Shown piece after piece: positions 1 to 9,403 of a stretch of DNA of 64,000 bases. Within the stretch, counting starts at the first letter, position 1; each line of letters opens with the position of its first letter. The position numbers and the translations under genes were made by a program. The notes beneath the pieces were generated by a model. The model had not been told where the DNA came from, did not search any database, and was given only the letters and a program-made list of their open reading frames with translations. The DNA comes from Flavobacterium celericrescens (GTDB taxonomy: Bacteria > Bacteroidota > Bacteroidia > Flavobacteriales > Flavobacteriaceae), in assembly GCF_011392075.1 (NCBI RefSeq), contig NZ_JAAJBV010000001.1, positions 434,001 to 498,000 of the forward strand, written 5' to 3'.

Positions 1-158
1 TCATCAACGTAATTTTGATTAACAGTTTTGAAAACGCCAGTAAAAATTTCAATTTGCTTAGCAATTTCAAAAAAATCGTTTTTGAAACTTACTCCTATGA
101 ACAGGAAAGTTAAAGCTACAATAGGGAAAATTATTTTTCTTTTAAAATAACGCTTCAT
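1..158 (-). CDS. S41-family C-terminal processing protease, N-terminal part only
   Basis: The minus strand encodes 52 residues from an ATG at 156-158 and runs off the window edge. It begins MKRYFKRKIIFP, followed by a single hydrophobic stretch, then FKNDFFEIAKQIEIFTGVF and a VNQNYVDE segment. That layout, one N-terminal membrane anchor and then the short helical lead-in before the PDZ domain, is what Bacteroidetes carboxyl-terminal processing (CtpA-like, S41) peptidases show. The PDZ and catalytic Ser/Lys regions lie outside the window, so the family call rests on the N-terminus and on the common rnpA-S41 neighbourhood in flavobacteria. Confidence 0.7.
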   Translation of the reverse strand, partial: MKRYFKRKIIFPIVALTFLFIGVSFKNDFFEIAKQIEIFTGVFKTVNQNYVD

Positions 159-231
159 GAATTGATGAATTGATTGATACTAGTTTACGAAAGTAAATAA
201 TATTGTGCAAAAATTAAACCATTGTGGTGAT

Positions 232-603
232 TTACTTTTTAATTTCGTTAAATTTTTGAAAAAGTTGGATGGTTTTTTCCTCAATTTCTTGATAAGAAAG
301 GCGCTCTTTTGTTTGATAGAAAAACATAAAAGCATACGGTTTTTCCAAATTATCAATTAAAAGATGCTTGTTTAAACGATAGGTTTCACGTAAAACACGT
401 TTGAAATAATTTCGGTCTACGGCTTTCTTAAAATATTTTTTTGATACCGAAACGCCCATTTTTATTTGTTCGGCATTTTCTTCTTTGTTTTCAACATATA
501 CCAAGCGCAGTGGAAATTTCGAAACCGAATTTCCTTCTGAAAACAGCAAATCAATAGCGGTTTTGCTTTTTAATTTTTCTTTTTTGGGATAAGTGAATTG
601 CAT
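232..603 (-). CDS. rnpA: Ribonuclease P protein component
   Basis: RnpA is the small basic protein subunit of RNase P, which removes the 5' leader of precursor tRNAs. With the start at 601-603 the protein has 123 residues, normal for the family. It shows the N-terminal MQFTYPKKEKLKS start, the MGVSVSKKYFKKAVDRN core and the RNA-binding motif AVDRNYFKR at residues 61-69. The frame stays open for another 21 codons upstream, but those codons lie in the terminator hairpin at 618-652, so the start at 603 is preferred. A TACCTTTG motif lies only 4 nt upstream of this start. The gene precedes the S41 protease gene in the same direction. Confidence 0.95.
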   Translation of the reverse strand: MQFTYPKKEKLKSKTAIDLLFSEGNSVSKFPLRLVYVENKEENAEQIKMGVSVSKKYFKKAVDRNYFKRVLRETYRLNKHLLIDNLEKPYAFMFFYQTKERLSYQEIEEKTIQLFQKFNEIKK

Positions 604-607
604 GGAG

Positions 608-634
608 CAAAGGTATAAAAAAAGCTTCTTCAAA
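608..634 (-). promoter_or_regulatory. Possible rnpA promoter inside a terminator
   Basis: On the minus strand TACCTTTG (608-615) matches the Bacteroidetes -7 motif TAnnTTTG, and TTTG (631-634) lies 15 nt upstream, slightly short of the usual 17-23. Transcription would start at about the rnpA ATG, giving a leaderless or nearly leaderless mRNA. Inferred from the motif only. Confidence 0.45.
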
Positions 635-652
635 TGATGAAGAAGCTTTTTT
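618..652 (-). terminator. Intrinsic terminator after the EF-G-like gene
   Basis: Perfect 15-bp inverted repeat (AAAAAAGCTTCTTCA / TGAAGAAGCTTTTTT) with a 5-nt loop, T-rich on both sides, 17 bp after the stop of the EF-G-like gene. Confidence 0.85.
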
Positions 653-668
653 AGTGTGTATTTCAAAA

Positions 669-2792
669 TTATACTTCTGCTAAAACGGTTTTGTTTTTAA
701 CTAATTCGGCCTGTACATGTGTTGGAACTAGTTGATAATTTGCAAAATGCAATTTGAATTTTGCTTTTCCTTGTGTTAGTGAGCGAAGTGTTGAACCATA
801 ATCTTTTAATTCAGCTAGAGGCACTTCTGCAATAATTTTTTGGTAATGTCCGTCTGTATCCATTCCTTGAATGATGGCTCTTCTGGTTTGTAAATCACCC
901 ATAACATCTCCTGTGTGATGGTCTTCGCACAATACTTCTAAATGATAATAAGGCTCTAATAGTTGAGGTTTAGCCTCGTTAAAAGCCAATCTAAATGCGT
1001 GTGAAGCAGCTAATTGAAACGAAATATCGTTGCTGTCTACAGCATGCATTTTTCCGTCATAAATACAAACACGTATGTTTTGACAATTCGAACCCGTTAA
1101 TGGACCTTCAGTCATTTCCTGCATGATTCCTTTTTTGATTGCAGTTGCATAACGATTATCAATGGCTCCACCAACAATGCACCAATAGAAAGCAAATTTT
1201 CCTCCCCAAGACAATTCTTCAATTTCTTTATGGCGAACATTTACACCATGCGGCTCTGGCATGTCTTCAAAATAAGGTTCAATAGTGATGTGTACTTCAC
1301 CAAATTGCCCTGCACCACCACTTTGTTTTTTATGACGGTATTCTGCTTTTGCCGCCGAAGTGATAGTTTCACGATAGGGAACTTTTGGCTCTTCAAACAC
1401 AATTTCGATGTTGTTTTCGTTTTCGATGCGGTGTTTGATTAAATCCAAATGTAGTTGCCCCTGTCCTTGAATAATGGTTTGTTTTAATTCGGCAGATTGT
1501 TCCACTTTTAAAGTTAAATCTTCTTCCTGAATTTGATGCAATGCCTTAATCATTTTTTCCATATCAGCAAGATTAGCAGTTGAAACGGCTTTTCTGATTC
1601 GGCTGTCTGGAAATTGCATTTTTCTGATTTTTCGGTCTACACCTTTCGTGTTAAGCGTATTATTTGAATGGCCAAATTTTAAACGAACTGTTGCTCCTAA
1701 ATCGCCAGCAACTAATTTTTCCACTGCGGTTCGTTGTTTTCCTTCGGTTACAAAAATTTGAGTTAGGCGTTCGATTTCACCATTATCGGCATTTACTAAT
1801 TCATCTCCTGCGTTCAATTCGCCAGAAAGCACTTTGAAATAAGAAACCATTCCCACTTGAGGTTCAGAAAGTGTTTTGTAAATAAAAACGGTGGTTTTAT
1901 CAGAAGCATCGCATTTTAATTCAGCGCCATTTTCTAATTTTTTAGCAGGTCTGTCGGCTGGAGAAGGCGCAATATCATCAATAAATCCCATAATTCTTCC
2001 GCTTCCCATATCTTTCAATCCTGAAGCACAAAAAACTGGAAAAATTTGTTGATGTGCTAAGGCAATGGTTAATCCTTTTGCTAAATCTTCTTCGTCTAAA
2101 TTACCTTTTTCAAAGTATTTTTCCATTAAACCTTCTTCGTTTTCAGCGGCAGCTTCAACTAATGCATTATGAAGAGCGTTTGCTTTTTCTAATTCAGCAG
2201 TTGGAATAGACATTTTTTCTGGTTTTCCGCCATTTTCTGGAAAAACATACATCGTCATGCGAAGTACATCGATAATGCTATTGAATTTTTCGCCCGAATT
2301 GTACGGATATTGAATTGGAATTACTTTGCTTCCAAAACGATTTTTGGCTTGTTCTAAAGTAGTGTCATAATCAGCTTTTGGATGATCCATTTGATTGATG
2401 ACAAATAAGGTAGGAGTTTGATAGTTTTGCACATATTCCCAAACAATTTCGGTGCCAACTTCAACACCTGAAGCTGCATTTAAAAGAATTAAAGCCGTGT
2501 CTGAAACTTTTAACGAAGAAACGACTTCACCAATAAAATCGTCAAAACCTGGAGTGTCAATAATATTTATTTTGTTGTTGTGCCATTTGGCGTGCATTAA
2601 ATGACTGTAAAGGGTGTTTTCTCTTTCGTGTTCTAAATCGGTAAAATCTGAAATCGTGTTGTGTGCTTCTACCGAGCCTCGACGCGGAATGATACCACTT
2701 TCAAACAACATGGTCTCGATAAATGTGGTTTTCCCTGAACCAGAATGTCCAAGAAATACCACGTTTCTAATGTCTTTGGTTGCAATGCTCAT
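669..2792 (-). CDS. Elongation factor G paralogue (EF-G2-like translation GTPase)
   Basis: A 707-residue translational GTPase in the cytoplasm. The P-loop GHSGSGKTT is at about residues 15-23, the DTPGFDD G3 box at about 78, and NQMDH in place of the NKxD G4 box at about 132. Domains II to V follow, including the GGAGQFGEVHI segment of domain IV and the C-terminal GSTLRSLTQGKAKF stretch typical of EF-G. The atypical G1 (GHSGSGKTT rather than GHVDHGKTT) and G4 boxes place it with the non-canonical EF-G-like paralogues rather than the main FusA, which normally sits in the str operon. Its exact role (ribosome recycling, stress) cannot be told from sequence. It has its own terminator. Confidence 0.85.
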   Translation of the reverse strand: MSIATKDIRNVVFLGHSGSGKTTFIETMLFESGIIPRRGSVEAHNTISDFTDLEHERENTLYSHLMHAKWHNNKINIIDTPGFDDFIGEVVSSLKVSDTALILLNAASGVEVGTEIVWEYVQNYQTPTLFVINQMDHPKADYDTTLEQAKNRFGSKVIPIQYPYNSGEKFNSIIDVLRMTMYVFPENGGKPEKMSIPTAELEKANALHNALVEAAAENEEGLMEKYFEKGNLDEEDLAKGLTIALAHQQIFPVFCASGLKDMGSGRIMGFIDDIAPSPADRPAKKLENGAELKCDASDKTTVFIYKTLSEPQVGMVSYFKVLSGELNAGDELVNADNGEIERLTQIFVTEGKQRTAVEKLVAGDLGATVRLKFGHSNNTLNTKGVDRKIRKMQFPDSRIRKAVSTANLADMEKMIKALHQIQEEDLTLKVEQSAELKQTIIQGQGQLHLDLIKHRIENENNIEIVFEEPKVPYRETITSAAKAEYRHKKQSGGAGQFGEVHITIEPYFEDMPEPHGVNVRHKEIEELSWGGKFAFYWCIVGGAIDNRYATAIKKGIMQEMTEGPLTGSNCQNIRVCIYDGKMHAVDSNDISFQLAASHAFRLAFNEAKPQLLEPYYHLEVLCEDHHTGDVMGDLQTRRAIIQGMDTDGHYQKIIAEVPLAELKDYGSTLRSLTQGKAKFKLHFANYQLVPTHVQAELVKNKTVLAEV

Positions 2793-2912
2793 AATATTGT
2801 ATTTTTAAATTGCGTAATAATTTTTGAAATGCGTTTTAAGCACCTTAAAATTACGACATTCTAAAAACGTGAGTTATGATATTTATCAGGTAGTTTATCA
2901 AAGCTATCACAC

Positions 2913-2939
2913 AAAAAAAGCGACCCTAAAGTCGCTTTT
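2913..2939 (-). terminator. Terminator after the M1 peptidase gene
   Basis: GCGAC / GTCGC stem flanked by A and T runs (AAAAGCGAC, loop of 6, GTCGCTTTT), directly after the stop of the minus-strand M1 gene at 2942. Confidence 0.75.
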
Positions 2940-2941
2940 CG

Positions 2942-4825
2942 TTATTTTTTTACAAAAACATTGTCTTCTTTGTTTACATCGGCTAATAAACCACTCGGGT
3001 CAATAGTGATGGATTTTATATCTGTTTTTGCTTTTGGAATTTCAAAAAAGTAGGTTGGATAGGCCCAATCCCAGCCTTTTAAAAATGTAGCTTTAATTCC
3101 AGTATATGGATTTGGTTTTTCCCAACGCATTAACGTATTTGGAATGTAGAAAAATTCTTTTGTTCCGTCAGTATATTCTACTAAAATATCTAATGGCATA
3201 GGCATTCTTCCCTTACGTTCTAGCGAAACACCTGTTCTTTGTACGCCATCGGTTGCACTTTCAACATTTTTAATCGAATAATCAATGGTATTTGTGGTTT
3301 GTGCCCATTCGTTTAAGTACCAATCTAGATTAGCACCAGAAACTTTTTCCGCCACTCGTTTGATGTCGTTTGGTGTTGGATGTGTAAATTTATATTCGTT
3401 GTAGTAACGTTTAATGGTTTTGTTGAGGTTTTCTTGTCCAATTAGATAGCCAAGTTGCGCTAGAAATATTTCTCCTTTGCTGTAAGCTCCAATACCATAA
3501 GACATATTCAAATCGTAACGATCTGCATGAGTGGTTAACGGTTGTTCTTTACCGGATTTTGCTAAATAAATGTAGTTGTTATATGAATCTTCAAACGGAT
3601 TTTCAGGTGTTTTTGGAGGTAACACTTTTTGCATAGCTAAATTTGAAATATAAGTTGTAAAACCTTCATCCATCCAACAATGTTTCGATTCGTTTGTTGC
3701 TAAAATTTGTTGAAACCAACTGTGTGCAAATTCATGGGCTGTTACACCTACTAAGCTACCATAGGCTCTGTTTCCAGTAATTAATGTACACATTGCATAC
3801 TCCATTCCGCCATCTCCTCCTTGAATTACCGAATATTGTTTGTAAGGATATTGTCCTACATTTTCGTTAAAAAACGCTAATAATTCAGCAGTTTTAGGTT
3901 GCATTTTTTTCCAATTCTCTAAGTTTTCTGCTTTGTTTTTGTATAAGAAATGTAATTCCACACCGTTTGGTCCCAAAATCATATCGTGCACAAATTCATT
4001 ATCTGCTCCCCAAGCAAAATCATGCACGTTAGGTGCGTAAAAATGCCATGTTAGTGTTTTTGTTTTCTTTGGATAAACAACTTGTACACCAGCATCTTGA
4101 TAGCCGTGACCGATTTCGTTTTTATTTTGTAAATAACCCGTTCCACCAATAGTATAGGATTTATCAATGGTAATTTTTACATCAAAATTTCCCCAAACAC
4201 CGTGAAACTCTCTCGCGATGTATGGGTTAGCGTGCCAACCTTCAAAATCATATTCGCATAATTTTGGATACCATTGTGTCATGGATAAAGCAACACCTTC
4301 TTCAGAAATTCTTCCAGAACGACGAATTTGTAGTGGCACTTGGCCATCAAAATCTAATGAAAGTGTTGTTTTTTGTTTTGGTAAAATAGGTTTTACTAGA
4401 GTAACTTCTAAAATAGTTCCCACTACTTTTGTAGTCGCAGAAATTCCATCTTGTTTAAAATTAGCAATGTTTAAATAGCCAATTTCATTTGGTTTTAAAG
4501 TGCTAATTCTACTTTCTTTTACATCTTTTCCTTCTTTTTTAAAGGTGCGCACCATTCGTTTATCAGGGTCAGAGATTGCTTGAAGCCTTGCATCCATTTC
4601 GCTTCCTGGTTGAAACGCATTATTGTACAAATGATAATACACTTTGTGTAAAGTATCATTAGAATTGTTGGTATAAATGATTTCTTGTTTTCCAGTATAC
4701 TGGAATTTTTTGACATCCATTTTGACATCCATTTTATAGTCAACATGTTGTTGCCAATAACCAGGATTTGGATTGTTTTGAGCGAAACCAATACAAGAAA
4801 TAAAAATAAAAAGTAAGTTTTTCAT
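2942..4825 (-). CDS. M1-family metallopeptidase (aminopeptidase N-like), exported
   Basis: A 627-residue protein with an N-terminal signal peptide (MKNLLFIFISCIGFAQ). The gluzincin zinc site HEFAH lies near residue 363, followed by the third ligand in the MDEGF motif about 20 residues later. The GGMEYAM segment just upstream matches the GxMEN exopeptidase motif of M1 enzymes, here in the GGMEY form seen in Bacteroidetes. It probably trims amino-terminal residues from peptides in the periplasm or at the cell surface. The protein is shorter than classical 850-900-residue PepN, with a reduced C-terminal region. It follows the subtilase gene in the same direction but a terminator lies between them, so the two are probably separate units. 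Confidence 0.9.
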   Translation of the reverse strand: MKNLLFIFISCIGFAQNNPNPGYWQQHVDYKMDVKMDVKKFQYTGKQEIIYTNNSNDTLHKVYYHLYNNAFQPGSEMDARLQAISDPDKRMVRTFKKEGKDVKESRISTLKPNEIGYLNIANFKQDGISATTKVVGTILEVTLVKPILPKQKTTLSLDFDGQVPLQIRRSGRISEEGVALSMTQWYPKLCEYDFEGWHANPYIAREFHGVWGNFDVKITIDKSYTIGGTGYLQNKNEIGHGYQDAGVQVVYPKKTKTLTWHFYAPNVHDFAWGADNEFVHDMILGPNGVELHFLYKNKAENLENWKKMQPKTAELLAFFNENVGQYPYKQYSVIQGGDGGMEYAMCTLITGNRAYGSLVGVTAHEFAHSWFQQILATNESKHCWMDEGFTTYISNLAMQKVLPPKTPENPFEDSYNNYIYLAKSGKEQPLTTHADRYDLNMSYGIGAYSKGEIFLAQLGYLIGQENLNKTIKRYYNEYKFTHPTPNDIKRVAEKVSGANLDWYLNEWAQTTNTIDYSIKNVESATDGVQRTGVSLERKGRMPMPLDILVEYTDGTKEFFYIPNTLMRWEKPNPYTGIKATFLKGWDWAYPTYFFEIPKAKTDIKSITIDPSGLLADVNKEDNVFVKK

Positions 4826-4842
4826 AATCAGTTTTTTAAAAG

Positions 4843-4877
4843 AAAAACCTACAAGAATTTGACAACCTGTAGGTTTT
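4843..4877 (-). terminator. Terminator after the subtilase gene
   Basis: 8-bp stem AACCTACA / TGTAGGTT with a 14-nt loop; on the minus strand the second arm runs into TTTTT. It lies between the subtilase stop (4904) and the M1 gene start (4825). Confidence 0.65.
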
Positions 4878-4903
4878 GGATTTTAATATAAAATATACAA
4901 TAA

Positions 4904-6499
4904 TTATTTTTTTGCCATTTTTTTCGCTAAAAGTAATGCGTTGTATGCATTAACAATCTTTCCAGATTTTGATGCATCAGCAAAGTTTACTTTGTGTTTG
5001 TCTTCGCCAATAGTAACTGTGTTTTTTAATGGTGTTCCGCTTTCCATAATAATTTGTTTTACTTGAACCGCAGTTAAACTTGGATAGTATGAACGAATTA
5101 ATGTTGCTACACCAGCCACGTTTGGTGATGCCATCGAAGTTCCTTGTAAATATTCGTAGTTATTTAATGGTGTAGTAGCATAAATTTTATCACCAGGAGC
5201 ATAAATATCTACATTGTTTTTTCCGTAATTTGAAAAACTTGCTACCATTTTAGTACCATAACTTGGCGAAAGCGCTCCAACAATTATAACGTTTTTAGCA
5301 AATTCAGGAGAATTATCATAAGTATCGTTCGGATATTTATTAGTAACATCTAAATCATAAGATTCGTTACCAGCAGCGATAACTACTAAAACATCTTTAG
5401 ATTCTGCATATTTGATAGCATCAATAACCCATTCTTTGTTTTGTGAAAAGTATTTTCCAAAAGAACCATTGATTACTTTGGCACCATTGTCTACAGCATA
5501 ACGAATTCCTAAAGCAATATCTTTATCGTATTCATCACCATTAGGAACGGCTCTTACAGCCATAATTTGAGCATTATTAGTAACACCATCGCCACCAATA
5601 TTGTTGCTTCTAACTTGAGCTACAATTCCAGCCACGTGTGTTCCGTGTTTAGCTTCTTTTGGTTCTGGACCCACTACGTTATTGTTACCGTATTTAGTGT
5701 CTTTTAAATCATTTGGATTATCACCAACGATAGAACGACCATCAAATTCTACATTCAAATTGTAATTCACTTGTCCGTAAACATAATCTTTGAATTCTTC
5801 AATTTGAGCGTCAAATTCAGCTTTTGTTGTATTACTTAGAATTTGTGTAAACATAGCTTTTGCTTGTTTTACACCAGTATCTTCTGATTGAATTGCTTTT
5901 ACTTCTTCTAATGTAAAATCATCTTTTTTCAAATGCGCTTTGATTGCTTTATCCGCATTTAAAATAAAGTCTAATTGTTGTTTTTGACCTTTGATTCCTT
6001 CTAATTCTTCTTCAAGTTTTGCTTTTGCTTTATCATAGTCTGGAGTTCCCGGCCCTTTTTTAACGATACGCGTCATTTCAAGTTGCTCATTAACAGCATT
6101 TCCTAAGAAATTCCAACCGTGCATGTCATCAATGTAACCGTTTTTATCATCGTCAATCCCATTACCAGCTATTTCTTTTGGATTAGTCCAAATCACAGCT
6201 TTTAAGTCTTCGTGGTTAATATCTACACCAGAATCAACGATTCCAACAATAACTTTTTTGCCTTTTTTACCTTTTAAAAGTTCAGCATAAGCTTTGTCAA
6301 CACTCATCCCCGGCACAGTATCTTTTACTAAGTCTAAATGACTCCAGCGTTTTAAATCGTTTTCTGCAACAGGAGTTATTTTTAATGGTAAATTATCGAT
6401 ATTTTCAACAGGAGTTGATATCATTTTTTGTGGACCGCAACTAGCTAAAATAAATCCTAAAGCTAGGCTTAAATACAGAGGTCTAAAAATTTTCTTCAT
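4904..6499 (-). CDS. S8-family serine protease (subtilase), lipoprotein
   Basis: A 531-residue subtilisin-fold protease with a lipoprotein signal: hydrophobic LSLALGFILASC, lipobox Cys at about residue 21. The catalytic triad is visible: Asp in VGIVDSGVD near residue 89, His in KHGTHVAGI near 286-290, and Ser in GTSMASPN near 453. About 200 residues separate Asp and His, much more than in subtilisin; this insert is charged and helical (KAKLEEELEGIKGQKQ) and may cover the site or contact substrate. There is no obvious C-terminal sorting domain, so it is probably held in the outer or inner membrane by its lipid. The protein substrate is unknown. Confidence 0.9.
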   Translation of the reverse strand: MKKIFRPLYLSLALGFILASCGPQKMISTPVENIDNLPLKITPVAENDLKRWSHLDLVKDTVPGMSVDKAYAELLKGKKGKKVIVGIVDSGVDINHEDLKAVIWTNPKEIAGNGIDDDKNGYIDDMHGWNFLGNAVNEQLEMTRIVKKGPGTPDYDKAKAKLEEELEGIKGQKQQLDFILNADKAIKAHLKKDDFTLEEVKAIQSEDTGVKQAKAMFTQILSNTTKAEFDAQIEEFKDYVYGQVNYNLNVEFDGRSIVGDNPNDLKDTKYGNNNVVGPEPKEAKHGTHVAGIVAQVRSNNIGGDGVTNNAQIMAVRAVPNGDEYDKDIALGIRYAVDNGAKVINGSFGKYFSQNKEWVIDAIKYAESKDVLVVIAAGNESYDLDVTNKYPNDTYDNSPEFAKNVIIVGALSPSYGTKMVASFSNYGKNNVDIYAPGDKIYATTPLNNYEYLQGTSMASPNVAGVATLIRSYYPSLTAVQVKQIIMESGTPLKNTVTIGEDKHKVNFADASKSGKIVNAYNALLLAKKMAKK

Positions 6500-6573
6500 T
6501 TTCTCAATTAATTAATTTTCAGCTATTGGACTGAAATATTGTTTATTTGTTACAGTTCTGTGTTTTTTTAACT

Positions 6574-7434
6574 TTATTTTAAAACTTCTTCACAGGTGAA
6601 AACCTCTTTTAAGCGAACGCCTTTTTCCGTTTTTTCTACTGTAATTATTTCATTGTGTGCATCATGTTCTAAAAACAGATAATAATTATTTTCAGCTGCG
6701 GCATTCATAAATTTAGCTTTTTCATCCATGGTTAAAAGTGGACGTGTGTCATAACCCATTACATATGGTATCGGAATATGTCCTGCAGTTGCTAATAAAT
6801 CGCCACAAAAAACAATTGTTTTTCCGTTATAGTTGATGTGTGGAATCATTTGTTTTTCTGTATGGCCATCTGCAAAGAAAATTCCGAAACCTAATTCAGA
6901 TTCCTGTAAGAAATCTCCTACTGGTCTTTTAATAAAATTCAATTGACCACTTTCTTGCATTGGAATTATATTTTCATGTAAAAACGAGGCTTTTTCTCTT
7001 GAATTTGGTTTTGTTGCCCATTCCCAATGGTTGTCATTTGTCCAAAATTTAGCATTTTTAAACGCGACTTCAAAACCGGTTTTGTCTTTATTCCAATTTA
7101 CACTTCCTCCACAATGGTCGAAATGTAAATGCGTCATAAACACATCGGTAATATCATTACGGTGAAAACCTGCATTTTTTAAAGATTTATCTAACGAATG
7201 ATCACCCCAAAGCGAATAATATCCAAAAAATTTATCCGATTGTTTATTGCCCATTCCGGTATCAATCAAAGTCAATCGGTTTCCGTCTTCAATTAACAGA
7301 CATCTAGCTGCAATATCAATAAGATTATTTTCGTCGGCTGGATTGGTTTTATTCCAAATGGTTTTAGGCACCACGCCAAACATGGCACCACCGTCTAATT
7401 TAAAATTTCCTGCTTCAATAGGATGTAATTTCAT
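6574..7434 (-). CDS. MBL-fold metallo-hydrolase
   Basis: A 286-residue metallo-beta-lactamase-fold hydrolase without a signal peptide, so probably cytoplasmic. The metal motif THLHFDHCGG gives H102, H104, D106 and H107; ADGHTEKQM supplies the next His and VFCGDLLATAGHI the bridging Asp. The overall pattern resembles the lactonase/quinol-oxygenase-like MBL group, but the substrate cannot be told. It is divergent from sufA with 144 bp between them. Alternative readings such as an N-acyl homoserine lactonase would need biochemical evidence. Confidence 0.85.
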   Translation of the reverse strand: MKLHPIEAGNFKLDGGAMFGVVPKTIWNKTNPADENNLIDIAARCLLIEDGNRLTLIDTGMGNKQSDKFFGYYSLWGDHSLDKSLKNAGFHRNDITDVFMTHLHFDHCGGSVNWNKDKTGFEVAFKNAKFWTNDNHWEWATKPNSREKASFLHENIIPMQESGQLNFIKRPVGDFLQESELGFGIFFADGHTEKQMIPHINYNGKTIVFCGDLLATAGHIPIPYVMGYDTRPLLTMDEKAKFMNAAAENNYYLFLEHDAHNEIITVEKTEKGVRLKEVFTCEEVLK

Positions 7435-7518
7435 GTTTCAATCATTTTTCAGCCAAATTACAAAAAATACTATAAACAGAAACTATGAATCTATAAGTTA
7501 TAAAAATGTTAGTAACTC

Positions 7519-7548
7519 TTGTAAAAAGCAATTTAAGGCTTATCTTTG
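7519..7548 (+). promoter_or_regulatory. Promoter of the suf operon
   Basis: TTG (7519-7521), 19 nt, then TATCTTTG (7541-7548): a good match to the Bacteroidetes TTG-N17-23-TAnnTTTG promoter, 30 bp ahead of the sufA start. Confidence 0.7.
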
Positions 7549-7578
7549 CGGTTAATTTAGACAAAATCAAAATAAGCT

Positions 7579-7908
7579 ATGATTAAAGTATCAGACACAG
7601 CAAGTAAAAAAATCATTGCAATGATGCAGGAAGATGGTTTTGATGCGGCCAAAGATTACGTGCGAGTAGGCGTAAAAAGTGGTGGTTGTTCCGGTTTGTC
7701 ATACGAATTAAAATTTGACAAAGAAATAGGAGAAAACGATAAAATATTTGAAGATAATAATGTGAAAATTGCAGTTGAGAAAAAGAGTTTTCTTTACTTG
7801 GCTGGAACTATATTAGAGTTTTCAGGTGGATTAAACGGAAAAGGATTTGTTTTTAATAATCCTAATGCACAAAGAACTTGTGGATGTGGAGAGAGTTTCT
7901 CTCTATAA
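7579..7908 (+). CDS. sufA: Iron-sulfur cluster carrier SufA (HesB/IscA family)
   Basis: A 109-residue A-type carrier protein. The three conserved cysteines that hold the cluster are present: C37 in SGGCSGLSY and C101/C103 in [11 protein letters not shown] at the C-terminus. It takes clusters from the SufBCD scaffold and hands them to target proteins in the cytoplasm. It is the first gene of the suf operon, with sufB starting 10 bp downstream. Family members include ErpA and IscA; the SufA name follows from the operon context. Confidence 0.92.
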   Translation: MIKVSDTASKKIIAMMQEDGFDAAKDYVRVGVKSGGCSGLSYELKFDKEIGENDKIFEDNNVKIAVEKKSFLYLAGTILEFSGGLNGKGFVFNNPNAQRTCGCGESFSL

Positions 7909-7918
7909 ATCAAAAAAT

Positions 7919-9367
7919 ATGAGTAAATACACAGAAGACGACTTAAAAGTCGAATTAGAAAATAAAGAATACGAATACGGATTTTATACCGAATTGGACT
8001 CGGAAACGTTTCCTGTTGGGTTAAATGAAGACATTGTTCGTGCCATTTCCAAGAAAAAAGAAGAGCCAGAATGGATGACTGAATGGCGTTTGGAAGCTTT
8101 TCGCGCTTGGCAAGAAATGGAAGAGCCAGAATGGGCCAACGTAAATTACGAAAAACCCGATTTTCAAGCCATTTCGTATTATTCGGCACCTAAAAAAGCC
8201 GATCCGAATAAGAAATTAGAAGACGTTGACCCAGAACTTTTGGCGATGTACAAAAAGTTAGGAATTTCGGTTGATGAGCAAAAGAAAATGAATAACGTGG
8301 CGATTGATATCGTGGTAGATTCGGTTTCTGTGGCAACGACTTTCAAGAAAACATTAAACGAAAAAGGTATTATTTTTTGTTCAATTTCTGAAGCGATTAA
8401 AGAACATCCAGAATTAGTTCGTAAACATTTAGGAACGGTTGTTCCAATGAAAGATAATTTTTACGCGGCTTTAAATTCGGCTGTTTTCTCTGACGGAAGT
8501 TTCTGTTATATTCCAAAAGGCGTTCGTTGTCCAATGGAATTATCAACGTATTTCCGAATCAATCAAGGAGGAACAGGTCAGTTTGAAAGAACGTTATTGG
8601 TTGCTGATGAAGAGAGTTATGTGTCTTATTTAGAAGGATGTACCGCTCCAAGTCGTGATGAAAACCAATTGCACGCAGCTGTTGTAGAATTAATTGCAAT
8701 GGACGGAGCTGAAATCAAATATTCAACCGTTCAAAACTGGTATCCTGGAAATAAAGAAGGTAAAGGTGGAGTTTACAACTTCGTTACCAAAAGAGGTTTG
8801 TGCGAGAAAAACGCAAAAATTTCTTGGACGCAAGTAGAAACAGGTTCGGCGGTAACTTGGAAATATCCTTCTTGTGTGCTGAAAGGCGATAATTCAATCG
8901 GAGAGTTTTACTCAATTGCCGTAACCAATAATTTCCAACAAGCAGATACGGGAACGAAGATGATTCATTTGGGAAAAAACACCAAATCAACCATTATTTC
9001 TAAAGGTATTTCAGCAGGAAAATCACAAAATAGTTATAGAGGATTAGTACAAATAGGAGCAAGAGCAGAAAATGCTCGTAACTTCTCACAATGTGATTCG
9101 CTTTTAATGGGAAATAATTGTGGTGCACACACTTTCCCATATATCGAAAGTAAAAATGCTTCGGCAAAAATTGAACACGAAGCTACGACTTCAAAAATTG
9201 GAGAAGACCAAGTGTTCTATTGCAACCAACGCGGAATTCCAACTGAAAAAGCCATTGCTTTAATCGTAAATGGTTTCAGTAGAGAAGTATTGAACAAATT
9301 ACCAATGGAATTCGCAGTAGAAGCGCAGAAATTATTGGAAATTTCGTTAGAAGGTTCAGTAGGATAA
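7919..9367 (+). CDS. sufB: Fe-S cluster assembly scaffold SufB
   Basis: A 482-residue scaffold subunit of the SufBC2D complex, on which new iron-sulfur clusters are built in the cytoplasm. The frame is open further upstream into sufA, but [20 protein letters not shown], starting at 7919, is the normal SufB N-terminus, so this start is chosen; it lies 10 bp after sufA. Conserved stretches include [31 protein letters not shown] and the C-terminal [13 protein letters not shown] with QRGI following. It is cotranscribed with sufC and sufD. Confidence 0.96.
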   Translation: MSKYTEDDLKVELENKEYEYGFYTELDSETFPVGLNEDIVRAISKKKEEPEWMTEWRLEAFRAWQEMEEPEWANVNYEKPDFQAISYYSAPKKADPNKKLEDVDPELLAMYKKLGISVDEQKKMNNVAIDIVVDSVSVATTFKKTLNEKGIIFCSISEAIKEHPELVRKHLGTVVPMKDNFYAALNSAVFSDGSFCYIPKGVRCPMELSTYFRINQGGTGQFERTLLVADEESYVSYLEGCTAPSRDENQLHAAVVELIAMDGAEIKYSTVQNWYPGNKEGKGGVYNFVTKRGLCEKNAKISWTQVETGSAVTWKYPSCVLKGDNSIGEFYSIAVTNNFQQADTGTKMIHLGKNTKSTIISKGISAGKSQNSYRGLVQIGARAENARNFSQCDSLLMGNNCGAHTFPYIESKNASAKIEHEATTSKIGEDQVFYCNQRGIPTEKAIALIVNGFSREVLNKLPMEFAVEAQKLLEISLEGSVG

Positions 9368-9403
9368 TCAATCATAAATTAGAATATATAACACATTTAC
9401 AAA

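Noticed and set aside
7794..8189. 131-codon open frame on the minus strand across the sufA/sufB junction
   Set aside because: It overlaps two well-supported genes and their start region, with no family similarity.
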